Below are positions 1 to 8,516 of a DNA stretch of 64,000 nucleotides, in pieces (the first letter of the stretch is position 1; the number at the start of each line of letters is the position of its first letter). The translations under genes were made by a program, and so were the position numbers. This DNA comes from Haloplanus salinus (GTDB lineage Archaea; Halobacteriota; Halobacteria; Halobacteriales; Haloferacaceae). Below the pieces are notes generated by a model. That model was given only the letters and a program-made list of their open reading frames with translations, was not told where the DNA came from and made no database searches. The stretch spans positions 620,001-684,000 of the forward strand of contig NZ_QPHM01000001.1 in NCBI RefSeq assembly GCF_003336245.1, read 5' to 3'.

Positions 1-2
1 AC

Positions 3-368
3 GCCCGCACGGTACTCGGGTTCGACGGCGACGCCGAGGCGATGGCCAGCGGTCTCGCCGCCGAATTCGACTTCGAGACGGTCGTCATCACGCGCGGCGA
101 GAAGGGCGCACTGGCCCGACACGGCGGGACGACGACCGAGCAGGGGACGTTCCCGGCCGACACCGTCGATCCGCTCGGGTCCGGCGACGCCTTCGCCAGC
201 GGCTTTCTCGCCGAGCGCCTGGACGGGGCGTCGATCGACGAGGCGCTGGCCTACGGCGCTGCGACGGCCGCGCTGAAACGGACCATCGAGGGCGACATGG
301 CCCGCGTCTCGGCCGACGAGGTGCGGGCCATCGTGGAGGACGGCGGCGGCGTGGATATCGAACGGTGA
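3..368 (+). CDS. kdgK: PfkB-family sugar kinase, C-terminal part (2-keto-3-deoxygluconate kinase-like)
   Basis: The reading frame is open from the left edge, so this is the C-terminal 121 residues of a longer gene. It carries the PfkB ribokinase-family signature DPLGSGDAFASGF, whose Asp is the catalytic base, followed by the usual helix ending AATAALKRTIEGD. The tail (GDMARVSADEV, then a Gly-rich end) is like haloarchaeal 2-keto-3-deoxygluconate kinases, which phosphorylate KDG in the semi-phosphorylative Entner-Doudoroff route. The family is seen directly; the KDG substrate is inferred from the tail and from the sugar-acid dehydratase and aldolase genes downstream. A fructokinase or other ribokinase-like enzyme remains possible. 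Confidence 0.8.
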   Translation, partial: ARTVLGFDGDAEAMASGLAAEFDFETVVITRGEKGALARHGGTTTEQGTFPADTVDPLGSGDAFASGFLAERLDGASIDEALAYGAATAALKRTIEGDMARVSADEVRAIVEDGGGVDIER

Positions 369-420
369 TAGACGTCCACAGCCTACACACTTTTGCCCGA
401 CGACGCTAGAGACTGTAGCA

Positions 421-2094
421 ATGAATCACGTAAGGGGGACACTGCTCAGCATCGACGTGAGCGAGCGGGAGACAACCACGGAGGGAGTGGCGGACGAACG
501 GGCGTCGTTCGTCGGCGGCCGCGGCCTCTGTACGAAGCTCGCTCACGACCGCATTCCGTTCGACGCCGACCCGTTCGGCCCGGAGAATCGCATCTACTTC
601 TCGACGGGGCCGCTCCAGCAGTCGGAGATGTCGTTCACCGGCCGGATGAGCTGTACGGGACTCTCGCCGCTGACCGACGGGCTGCTCTCGACGAACGCCG
701 GCGGCTACCTCTCCCGAAACTTCGTCGGGACGGGCCACTCGGCGGTCGAAATCGTCGGCGAAGCCGACGAGTTGCTGGTCGTTCACGTCACCGACGAGGG
801 CGTCGAGTTCGTCGAGGCGCCGGAACTGTCGGGGGCGACGGTGCCCGAAGTGACCGGGTACGTGAACCGCGAGCGCGATTTGGACGCCGAGCACGTCCTT
901 TGCATCGGCCCCGCAGGCGAGAATCTCGTCCGCTTCGCCTGCGTGATGACCTACGAGAGTCGGGCCTTCGGTCGGGGTGGAATGGGGGCCGTCCTCGGCT
1001 CGAAAAACGTGAAGGCCGTCACGTTCGAGGGCGACGCCGCCCCGGAGGTTGACCTCCCCGAAGGCGTCCAGCGGGAGGTGCACAGCGCCGCCGCCACCTC
1101 CGACGACCTGATGCGTCGGCAGGGGACCACCGGCGGGACGGAGATGATCAACGACAACTTCTCGCTGCCGACCCGCTATTTCGAGAAGTACCATTTCGAG
1201 GACGCGGATAAGATCGGCGGCAACGCCGTCGAGGAAAAGAAGTACAAGAAGGGGTCGTGTTCGATGTGCGCGTTCGCCTGCAAACTCCCGACGCGCGACG
1301 AGGAGACGGGTCTGGAGACGGAGGGACCCGAGTTCGAGACGGTGTTTTCCTTCGGGAGCAACTGCGAAGTCGGCGACATCGTCGACGTGATGAAGTCGAA
1401 CGAGCTCTGTGATATCTACGGCATGGATACCATCTCTTGTGGCAACGCCGTCGCCGCCTATCTGGCCGCCGAGGACGAGTTCGGCAACGCCGATCTGGTC
1501 CACGAGACGGTGGAGAAAATCGCGACTCGCGAGGGGATCGGCGACCTCCTCGCCGAGGGCGTCTCCCGCGCTGCCGCCGATCTGGGCGTCCGGAACTACA
1601 CGGTCAAGAACATGGAGTTCGCGGCCCACGACGGGCGCGTCCTCCACGGCCAAGGGCTCAGTTACGCCGTCGCGAACCGCGGCGGCGACCACATGTACTC
1701 CACGACGCTCCGCGTGGAGTACAACGGTGAGGTCGACCCCGAGACGCTGGAGGGGAAGCCGGAGATCGTGGTGCGCCGCGAGAACCACGCCGCGTTCCGG
1801 GACTCCGGCATCGTCTGTGCGTTCGCCGGCGGAACGGGTCACGTGACCGAAGAGACCCTGGAACGGCTCTTCGAGTGTGACTACGCCGACCTCCAAGACG
1901 TCGGCGCGCGGACGGTCGAACTCGAACGCCACTTCAACAACAAGCGTGGGATGGACCGCGAGGCGGACACCCTCCCCTACGACCTCCCCGGCATCGAGGC
2001 GGCGCTCGACGAGTACTACGAGCGCCGCGGGTGGAACGCCGACGGCACCGTCGACGACGAGACGGTTCGTGAGTACGCCGTCGCGGACGACTGA
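421..2094 (+). CDS. Aldehyde:ferredoxin oxidoreductase family protein (tungsten/molybdenum)
   Basis: This 557-residue protein has the AOR family layout. The N-terminal pterin-binding domain contains VGGRGLCTKL (31-40), the FSTGPL segment (60-65) and RAFGRGGMGAVLGSKN (181-196). The 4Fe-4S cluster ligands are visible as C280-x2-C283-x3-C287 plus C466 in the segment DSGIVCAFAG. AOR enzymes oxidise aldehydes to acids and pass electrons to ferredoxin, using bis-tungstopterin. Substrate cannot be read from sequence; sugar-acid breakdown nearby suggests glyceraldehyde or a similar product. The ATG is only about 50 bases after the upstream kinase. The MoaD-like gene follows 50 bases downstream and is probably cotranscribed. 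Confidence 0.93.
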   Translation: MNHVRGTLLSIDVSERETTTEGVADERASFVGGRGLCTKLAHDRIPFDADPFGPENRIYFSTGPLQQSEMSFTGRMSCTGLSPLTDGLLSTNAGGYLSRNFVGTGHSAVEIVGEADELLVVHVTDEGVEFVEAPELSGATVPEVTGYVNRERDLDAEHVLCIGPAGENLVRFACVMTYESRAFGRGGMGAVLGSKNVKAVTFEGDAAPEVDLPEGVQREVHSAAATSDDLMRRQGTTGGTEMINDNFSLPTRYFEKYHFEDADKIGGNAVEEKKYKKGSCSMCAFACKLPTRDEETGLETEGPEFETVFSFGSNCEVGDIVDVMKSNELCDIYGMDTISCGNAVAAYLAAEDEFGNADLVHETVEKIATREGIGDLLAEGVSRAAADLGVRNYTVKNMEFAAHDGRVLHGQGLSYAVANRGGDHMYSTTLRVEYNGEVDPETLEGKPEIVVRRENHAAFRDSGIVCAFAGGTGHVTEETLERLFECDYADLQDVGARTVELERHFNNKRGMDREADTLPYDLPGIEAALDEYYERRGWNADGTVDDETVREYAVADD

Positions 2095-2144
2095 CGCGGC
2101 GGACACGAGGGGTGCTTTTCACCGACCGGCCCATAGCCTCGGGC

Positions 2145-2381
2145 ATGGACGTCGACGTTCGGTGTTACGGCGAGGTTGCGGCGGCGGTGGGGGAGAGGGA
2201 GGTGTCGCTCGCACTCGACGCCGACGCGACGCTCGGTGACGTGGTGGCGAAGTTGGGCGTCGGGGAGCGGGCGTTCTCCGGCGGACTCGTCGTGATGGTG
2301 AACGGCCGCCACGCCGGCGCCGAAGACGGACTCGAGGACGGCGATACCGTCGCGTTGTCGCAGGCGCCGATGCGCGAGTGA
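2145..2381 (+). CDS. MoaD/ThiS-like ubiquitin-fold protein lacking the C-terminal diglycine
   Basis: A 78-residue beta-grasp protein. MDVDVRCYGEVAAAVG, the central LGDVVAKLGV helix and LVVMVNGRHAGAEDGLEDGDTVAL match MoaD/ThiS/SAMP proteins. The ATG at 2145 is chosen because it removes an upstream extension unlike the family. Such proteins normally end in Gly-Gly, which is adenylated and thiocarboxylated for molybdopterin synthesis, or conjugated to lysines (SAMPs). This one ends SQAPMRE, so it cannot follow that chemistry as it stands. The position behind the AOR gene fits a pterin-cofactor or AOR-partner role, which is inference. Confidence 0.8.
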   Translation: MDVDVRCYGEVAAAVGEREVSLALDADATLGDVVAKLGVGERAFSGGLVVMVNGRHAGAEDGLEDGDTVALSQAPMRE

Positions 2382-2435
2382 GGTGGGCGCGCCGCTCGGG
2401 ACACCGTTAAGAACCTTGGCTGGCGAGGGACCCGT

Positions 2436-4100
2436 ATGGCCGCTCAGCGAGGGAACGACGCCCGTCTAGATAACCGGGAGCGTACCGACTGGACGATCCG
2501 TGACGAGGACGCCCGCGAGTACGTTCGGGGCGCCGTCGACGCGACGGTAGGACTCGTCGAATCGACGTACGGCCCGGCCGGGATGGAGAAACTCGTGGCG
2601 ACGGCGGACCTGCAGAACCGGGACGAGATGCGCCGCATCGACGACGCGGGACGACTCTTCGACGCCATCGACAACGGCGGCGGCTTCGGCCACCCGGTCG
2701 CGGCGCTGTTCGTCGACGGCGTCGCGGGGATGCGGAGCCGGGTCCACGACGGGACGACGGCGGCGGTCCTCCTGACGGGTGCCCTCATGGAGGAGGGGTT
2801 CGACCTCGTCGAGCAGGGACTCGCCCCCAGCAGCGTCCTCGTGGGGTACGGCATCGCTCGGGCGCGCGCCGGCGACATCCTCGACGAACTCGCCCGGCCC
2901 GTCGACGCGACCGACGAGGCGACGCTCGCGAACGTCGCAGCGACGACGATGACGACCGCCCTCGACCCCACGGTTCGGGAGGATCTGTCGGCACGCGTCG
3001 CGTCGACGGTCGGCCGCTTGGCCGACGCGGGCGACGGCGGCTGGCCGAACACCGATCACGCGAAGGTGCTCACGGCGCCGGGCGTCGACACGACGACCTG
3101 CGACGGGCTCGTGTTGTCCCGACCCGCCGACGCCGGCCCGAACGGCGCGGGCGTCACGACATCGCTCACGGACGCGACGGTCGCGATTCTGGACCGGGAG
3201 ATCGACTTCGAGGAGACGGCGAGCGTGCTCGGCGGCGGCGAGGGCATCCGGCTCACCTCGGCCGCGGCGGCGGAGCGCTACCGGACCGAACTCGACGCGC
3301 GCAGGCGCGACGCGGCCGAGCGCTTGGTCGAACGTGGCGTCGACGTCCTCGTCTCGCTGGAGAAACTCGACGAAGGGGTCGTCGACGCGTTCGAGCGGGC
3401 GGGGCTGGCGGTCGTCGACAAGGCCACCTACCCCAAGGAGGACGTCTACCGGCTCGCAACGGCAACCGGCGGGACGGTCGTCTCGAAGCTCGGAGACCTC
3501 ACCGCGGGCCGATTGGGGCGGGCCGGGCGCGTCGAGCGACGCGAGGTCGGCGACGAGGTTTGGACCGTCTTCGAGGGCTGTCCCGGGCCGGTGTTCACCA
3601 TCGTCTCGGGCGGGGAGACCGCCGAGGAGGCGCGGCGACGGGAGGGCGCGATAGCGGACGCCCTCGAAACGGCCGCCACCGCCGCCATCGACGAGCAGGT
3701 GGTGCCGGGCGCTGGCGCGCCGGCCGCCGCGGTCGCGGCCGGTATCCGAGCGGGGGAGACGACCGTCACCGGTCGCGAGCAACTCGCCGCCGCCGCGTTC
3801 GCCGACGCCGTCGAACGGCTTCCGGTCGTCCTCGCGCGCAACGCCGGACACGATCCGCTCGCCGCGGTGACGGACCTGCGGACGGCCCACGCCGCGGAGG
3901 GCCGGTCGTCGGTCGGGGTGAGCGTCGACACCGGCGATCCGATCGACGCGTGGGCGGCCGGGGTCGTCGAGCCGCGTCGGGTGTTCTCACAGGCCATCGA
4001 GACGGCGGGCGCGATCGTCGAGCAACTGCTCACGATCGACTCGGTCCTCTACCCCAACGTCGAACTGTACGGCTACACGCCGCGGCCGGAGCGTGAGTGA
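2436..4100 (+). CDS. Divergent group II chaperonin (thermosome/TCP-1)-like protein
   Basis: 554 residues, about the size of a thermosome subunit and with recognisable chaperonin sequence throughout: YGPAGMEKL (45-53, family LGPKGMDKM), HDGTT (104-108, family GDGTT, nucleotide-binding Asp kept), VPGAGAP near the C-terminal equatorial domain (family VPGGGA), and ARNAGHDPLAAV with the second conserved Asp. The ITNDGATIL segment is not conserved (RIDDAGRLFDAID). The divergence is far beyond that among ordinary haloarchaeal cct subunits, so this is unlikely to be the housekeeping thermosome. It could form homo- or mixed rings with its convergent paralogue or act as a non-folding relative. A TATA-like TTAAGAAC lies about 28 bases before the ATG, suggesting a leaderless mRNA. 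Confidence 0.85.
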   Translation: MAAQRGNDARLDNRERTDWTIRDEDAREYVRGAVDATVGLVESTYGPAGMEKLVATADLQNRDEMRRIDDAGRLFDAIDNGGGFGHPVAALFVDGVAGMRSRVHDGTTAAVLLTGALMEEGFDLVEQGLAPSSVLVGYGIARARAGDILDELARPVDATDEATLANVAATTMTTALDPTVREDLSARVASTVGRLADAGDGGWPNTDHAKVLTAPGVDTTTCDGLVLSRPADAGPNGAGVTTSLTDATVAILDREIDFEETASVLGGGEGIRLTSAAAAERYRTELDARRRDAAERLVERGVDVLVSLEKLDEGVVDAFERAGLAVVDKATYPKEDVYRLATATGGTVVSKLGDLTAGRLGRAGRVERREVGDEVWTVFEGCPGPVFTIVSGGETAEEARRREGAIADALETAATAAIDEQVVPGAGAPAAAVAAGIRAGETTVTGREQLAAAAFADAVERLPVVLARNAGHDPLAAVTDLRTAHAAEGRSSVGVSVDTGDPIDAWAAGVVEPRRVFSQAIETAGAIVEQLLTIDSVLYPNVELYGYTPRPERE

Positions 4101-4184
4101 GTCGAACGGATTATTGTAACTGTGTGCCGGTGGGTCGCCGGACCGACCCGGCGACCGACCGGTACCGGGGTGCGGGAAACGGTA

Positions 4185-5747
4185 TCAGGCCGGCCCGGGG
4201 TCGGGCGCGTCGGCCGTCGGCTCGGTCTCCTCCTCGTCGCCGAGGTCCGTGGCGTCGAGTCGTTGATCGATGCGGATCAACTGAACCGCCAGATCGGTCG
4301 CCGTCGTCAACACGTTCCGTTTCAGCGACACCGGTTCGACGATTGGCAGGTCGCCGAGGACGTCCGTCGTCGTCCCGGCGAGGGCATCGATTCCGACGGA
4401 ATCCCGGCCTTCGGAGCGGGCGACGCGCAACTGGACGGCCGCCCGCCCGGCGTCCAGGCCGGCCGTGGCCGCCAGCGCCCGGGGGACGGCCATCAGCGCC
4501 GCGCCGAACGCGTCGGCGGCGAGTTGCTCGCGGCCGGGGAGCGAGCGGGCCTCCTGAGCGACGCGCCACGACGCGGTCGCCTCGGCGGCGCCGCCGCCGG
4601 GGACGACGCGTCCCTCCCCGACGGCCGCGGCGGTCGACGCGACGGCGGCCTCGACCGAGCGCTCGAACGCCCCGGCCGTCCGGGGGTCCGGGGCGCGACA
4701 GAACAGCGTCCGGACCGAGTCCCCGGCGTCGGACGTGACGAACGTCATGTCGCGGCCGGCCTTCCGATTGACGTCGACGCTGCCGCGGCCGAGCGTCTCC
4801 GCGGTGACCTGTGCGAGCGTCGGCACGACCGTCGCGTCGGTCGCCCGGGCGAGCCGCCGGAGTTCGTCGGCGTCGACCCGGTTGATGCCGACGATGCCCG
4901 CCGCGGCGAGTTCCGACTGGACGCGCTCGTTGATCGCCCGTTCGGTGATCACGACGCCACAGCCGGCGTCGACCGCCGCCCGGAGTTGTTCGGTGAACGT
5001 CCCGGACTCGTGTTCGGCTAGCGCCTCGCGGTCGGCGAAGGAGTCGGCCTCGAACTCGACGCGGCGGGAGACGCGTCCGAGTTGACTCCCGGCGTGGGGC
5101 ATGTCGACCGTCGAGGACAGCAGGGCGATGCCCGTTTCGGACCGCGAGCGGGCCATGGATTCGAGAACCGGCCCACGTTCGAGGACGACGCCGGAGACGA
5201 GGTTGGTCTCGGCGGCGGCACCGCCGGTTCGTGAGACGACACGGATGCGCTCGCTCGCGTCGTCGCCCGCGTCGGCGACGGCCGCCGCGACCTGCGTCGA
5301 GACGGAGCGCCGGACCTGCGGGTTCCGGGTGCCGGTGAGAGCGGTCCTGGCCACGTCGGCCGGATCGACCGACGAGAGCGGGCGCGCCGTGTGATCGACG
5401 GCGTCGAGGGCGATGGCGAGCCCGTCACGGTACCCCCGTTCGATGGCCGTCGGGTGGAGGCCGCGTTCGGCGAGGCGGTCCGCGCGCCGGAGCAAGGCCC
5501 CGGCCAGCGTGACGACCGAGCCCGTCCCGTCCCCGTACTGCTCGTCGAAGCCGGCGGCGGCCGAGTCGAGAAGCGTCACGGCCGGATCGTCCACGTCCAG
5601 TCGGTCGAGGAGCTCCGTCGACGAGGCGGTCGCCGTCACGGTGCCGTCCGCTTGAATCAGGAGCTTGTTTGCCCCGAACGGCCCGAGAGCGGTTTCGACG
5701 ACGTCACAGACGGTGCGGACGCCGCCAACCAGCTCTTTGTTGACCAT
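4185..5747 (-). CDS. Second divergent chaperonin (thermosome/TCP-1)-like protein
   Basis: 520 residues from the ATG at 5747, where MVNKELVGGV begins; an ATG nine codons upstream would add a Gly/Pro-rich extension. Chaperonin features are LGPFGANKLL (21-30), YGDGTGSVV (71-79, family GDGTT), RVVPGGGAAEA and ATAGLDAGRAAVQLR near the C-terminus, plus an acidic tail. It lacks the usual ITNDGA motif and long N-terminal extension. The gene converges on the preceding paralogue with 84 bases between the stops. It is not a simple copy: the two differ in nearly every motif. The function of such extra chaperonin-like proteins is unknown to me; ATP-driven folding or assembly is inferred only from the family. 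Confidence 0.82.
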   Translation of the reverse strand: MVNKELVGGVRTVCDVVETALGPFGANKLLIQADGTVTATASSTELLDRLDVDDPAVTLLDSAAAGFDEQYGDGTGSVVTLAGALLRRADRLAERGLHPTAIERGYRDGLAIALDAVDHTARPLSSVDPADVARTALTGTRNPQVRRSVSTQVAAAVADAGDDASERIRVVSRTGGAAAETNLVSGVVLERGPVLESMARSRSETGIALLSSTVDMPHAGSQLGRVSRRVEFEADSFADREALAEHESGTFTEQLRAAVDAGCGVVITERAINERVQSELAAAGIVGINRVDADELRRLARATDATVVPTLAQVTAETLGRGSVDVNRKAGRDMTFVTSDAGDSVRTLFCRAPDPRTAGAFERSVEAAVASTAAAVGEGRVVPGGGAAEATASWRVAQEARSLPGREQLAADAFGAALMAVPRALAATAGLDAGRAAVQLRVARSEGRDSVGIDALAGTTTDVLGDLPIVEPVSLKRNVLTTATDLAVQLIRIDQRLDATDLGDEEETEPTADAPDPGPA

Positions 5748-5828
5748 AGTCCCTATCGGACCCCCGGGGAGCAATAATGTGTCGCGTCGGCCGACGAACC
5801 AACTTCCGTGCGAAAAAATAACAGGGTT

Positions 5829-5848
5829 AATTATTTATGCTATAAATT
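5829..5848 (+). promoter_or_regulatory. AT-rich promoter of the ABC transporter operon
   Basis: An almost pure A/T stretch (around TTATTTATGCTATAAATT) stands out from about 65% GC surroundings and ends about 16 bases before the ATG of the binding-protein gene. It contains archaeal TATA-box candidates at about -20 to -35. It lies between divergently oriented genes, so one element may also serve the chaperonin-like gene on the minus strand. Confidence 0.55.
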
Positions 5849-5863
5849 AACAAGAATACTCGC

Positions 5864-7456
5864 ATGTCGAGACGAAACTCCGACGACGGCTCCGGGACAC
5901 ATCCGGATGCGGATGAAGAAGAGACAACCCGTCGTGACTTCGTGAAAGTCACTGCCGGTGCAGCGGGTGCCGGTGCGATGGGCGCACTCGCCGGCTGTGG
6001 CGGGAGTGGCGGTGGCGGTGGTGGCGACGGCGGCGACGGTGGCGATGGTGGCGGTGGTGGCGACGGCGGCGACGGCGACGGTGGCGGCGGCGACGGCGGC
6101 GGCAGCGAGACCGTCACCGTCGACTTCCTCTCCGCGAACGCCGTGGAGAACGGCGACATCCAGAGTCACTACCAGTCGTCGATGGAGGATTTCGCCTCGA
6201 AAAACGGCAGCTACCAAGTCAACCTCCAGACGGCGTCCTACGGGGACATCCAGCAGTCCCTGTCCTCGCGCGTCCAGACCGGCAACCCGCCCGCGCTAGC
6301 GGAGTCCGGTGGGCTCGGCCTCCAGTTCTTCCGCAACGACCAGTTGGCCGACCACGCCTCGTTCATGGAGGGGACCGACACCCTCCCCGACGACCTCACG
6401 GCCGCGGGCCAGCAGGTCGCCGGGTTCCGGGGCGACTACTGGTCGATGGGTGCCGTGCGTAACACCAACAGTAATCTCGGCATCCGGCCCAAGACGTTCT
6501 CGCAGGCCGGCATCGAGAACCCGATGGAAGATCTGGCGACGTGGAGCCAGTTCTACGAAGCCCTCCAGACCATCGACGAGGAACAGGACATCATCGCCTA
6601 CGAGGAGACCGGGGTTCCGGGCGACCTCGAGTCGTACTGGGGCTACGCCCGGACGGCGTACACCGACGGGACGGACCCCTGGCTCCGCGGCGATGGGACC
6701 GATCCGACCGTCGTCATCGGGAACGAGGAGATGGAGGAAGACCGGCAGAAGACCGACGGCATGATCAAGGCGTGTGTCAACCTCGCCAACGAGTTCAGCA
6801 GTGCCGAGGCTGCCTCGCGCGGCGACGAGGACATCCCCGCCCTGATGCTCAGCGGCCGGGTCGCCTCCTTCAACTACGCGCTCGCGACGGCGAACCGCTG
6901 GTACTCCGTCGACGAGAACGCGCAGATCGGCTGGAACGACGGCGAAGGCGACTTCATGCTGCTCCCCCACCCGCGGCTGGACGAGGACTTCGGCGATGCC
7001 ATCGGCATCGACGACCTCAGCGGCCACTCGGGCGACCACGGTGGTCACGTCTGGGGGCTCGAGCAGTGTCACACCATCTTCAGCGAGGTGAGCAGTCAAC
7101 AGCAGGAGGGCGCCTTCGCGCTCGGTCGCTATCTGCTCGAGGATAACGACTTCGTCCTCCCCGCGTGGGGCGAGTTCTACGAGGCCATCCCGGGTCTCGC
7201 GCCCAAACTCGACGCGCTGCGCAGCGAGTACGACCTGCCGCAGAACTTCGAGCAGTCGCTCGCCAACCAAGTCGAACACGGCAGCCAGTACAGCAACACG
7301 GGTGGCCCGTGGGACGTCTGGCCGACCGACCCGATCCGCTGGACGGACATCAACGAGACGATCAGCCAGGGGATCGCCGGTCAGCACAGCGCCGAGGAGA
7401 CGCCCTCCATCGTGCGTGACCGGGTGCTGACGCGACTCGAAGAGGAGAACGAGTGA
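5864..7456 (+). CDS. ABC transporter substrate-binding lipoprotein (sugar type, Tat-exported)
   Basis: A 530-residue family 1 (CUT1-like) solute-binding protein. The N-terminus has a twin-arginine motif TTRRDFVKV (21-29) followed by an Ala/Gly hydrophobic stretch and a lipobox ALAGC with Cys45, so the mature protein is a Tat-exported, lipid-anchored protein outside the membrane. A very long Gly/Asp linker (about 46-85) follows, as is common in haloarchaeal binding proteins. The binding domain has the periplasmic-binding fold pattern (FLSANAVENGDIQ, SSRVQTGNPPALAESGG, MGAVRNTNSNLGI). It is the first gene of an operon with two permeases and an ATPase. The ligand is probably a sugar, sugar acid or oligosaccharide, by context. 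Confidence 0.88.
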   Translation: MSRRNSDDGSGTHPDADEEETTRRDFVKVTAGAAGAGAMGALAGCGGSGGGGGGDGGDGGDGGGGGDGGDGDGGGGDGGGSETVTVDFLSANAVENGDIQSHYQSSMEDFASKNGSYQVNLQTASYGDIQQSLSSRVQTGNPPALAESGGLGLQFFRNDQLADHASFMEGTDTLPDDLTAAGQQVAGFRGDYWSMGAVRNTNSNLGIRPKTFSQAGIENPMEDLATWSQFYEALQTIDEEQDIIAYEETGVPGDLESYWGYARTAYTDGTDPWLRGDGTDPTVVIGNEEMEEDRQKTDGMIKACVNLANEFSSAEAASRGDEDIPALMLSGRVASFNYALATANRWYSVDENAQIGWNDGEGDFMLLPHPRLDEDFGDAIGIDDLSGHSGDHGGHVWGLEQCHTIFSEVSSQQQEGAFALGRYLLEDNDFVLPAWGEFYEAIPGLAPKLDALRSEYDLPQNFEQSLANQVEHGSQYSNTGGPWDVWPTDPIRWTDINETISQGIAGQHSAEETPSIVRDRVLTRLEEENE

Positions 7457-7566
7457 TCGCGCGCTCCCCCACCGCGGGGTAGTCACGACGCTCCCTTTCG
7501 ACGGGGGGAGAGCGCCGTTGGAATTGGACAGAAAAGTTTATTATCGTAATATTGATCAGTGATACC

Positions 7567-8514
7567 ATGGCACAGAAACAGGGGCGATCCCGAGACGAAA
7601 TCCGTGAGCAGTACGGGCTCGACGAGCGGACGCTCACGGATCGACTCCGAGAGAACTGGACGGGATACGTCTTCATCGTACCGACCTTCGTCGCGTTCAC
7701 GGCGCTATTTTATTATCCGATGGTCCGTGGAGTTACGATGACACTGACCGACACGCGCCTGGGCGAGCCGGGGCAGTTCGTCGGACTGGCGAACTACCAG
7801 TGGCTCGTAACGAACGACCTGTTCGTCTACGCTTTCGGCTGGTCGATAGCGTTCGTCGCCGGTACGACGTTCCTCCAGTTGGCCCTTGGACTGGTTGCCG
7901 CACTGCTGTTGAACGAACTCGGCGACGCGGCCAAGGACTGGATCGGCGCCGTGATCATGTCGCCGTACTTCGCCGCACCGCTGGCCGGCGGTGTGATCTG
8001 GATGTGGTTCCTCGACAGCAGTTTCGGCTTCGTGACCAAGGCCTTCGGCGTGTTCGGCGCCGAGGCGCCGGCGTTTCTCGCGACCGGGATCTGGCCGTTC
8101 GTTTCGCTGATCGTCGCTCAGACGTGGCACGACTACGCCTACTCGGCGATCATCTACGCGGCGGCCATCGCGAGCATCCCGAAAGAGCAGTACGAGGCGG
8201 CCGCCCAGTCCGGAGCCAATCGCCTCCAGCGATTCCGTGACGTGACCCTCCCACGGCTGCTGATTCCGACCATCGTCATTCTCTCGCTGCGGACGGCCTG
8301 GAACATCGCCGAGTTCTCCCAGCCCTTCGCGCTCACCGGCGGTGGCCCGGGGACCAAGACGATGCTCCTCAGCATCCTCACCTACCGCGTCGCGTTCGTG
8401 AACAACAACTTCGCCCGCGCGTACACCATCGGGATGGCGATGGTCCTCCTGTCGATGACCGCCGCGGTCATCTACGTGAAGGCGATCAGCGAAGAGGAGA
8501 ACCTCTACGTCTAA
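7567..8514 (+). CDS. ABC transporter permease, MalF-like
   Basis: 315 residues from the ATG at 7567; a TTG 15 bases upstream is an unlikely start. The protein has a short cytoplasmic N-terminus, then about six membrane segments beginning GYVFIVPTFVAFTALFYYP, typical of binding-protein-dependent permeases of the sugar CUT1 class. The cytoplasmic EAA loop that docks with the ATPase is visible as EQYEAAAQSGANRLQRFRDV followed by TLPRL. It forms the heteromeric channel with the next gene. The second permease ATG lies 3 bases after this stop, so translation is probably coupled. Confidence 0.92.
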   Translation: MAQKQGRSRDEIREQYGLDERTLTDRLRENWTGYVFIVPTFVAFTALFYYPMVRGVTMTLTDTRLGEPGQFVGLANYQWLVTNDLFVYAFGWSIAFVAGTTFLQLALGLVAALLLNELGDAAKDWIGAVIMSPYFAAPLAGGVIWMWFLDSSFGFVTKAFGVFGAEAPAFLATGIWPFVSLIVAQTWHDYAYSAIIYAAAIASIPKEQYEAAAQSGANRLQRFRDVTLPRLLIPTIVILSLRTAWNIAEFSQPFALTGGGPGTKTMLLSILTYRVAFVNNNFARAYTIGMAMVLLSMTAAVIYVKAISEEENLYV

Positions 8515-8516
8515 CG

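Noticed and set aside
406-2106. A 566-codon minus-strand ORF opposite the AOR gene
   Set aside because: It is an antisense shadow caused by high GC and third-position bias; the plus-strand protein has full AOR motifs. The same applies to long antisense frames opposite the chaperonin-like gene (2466-3890), the UxaA gene, the kinases and others.
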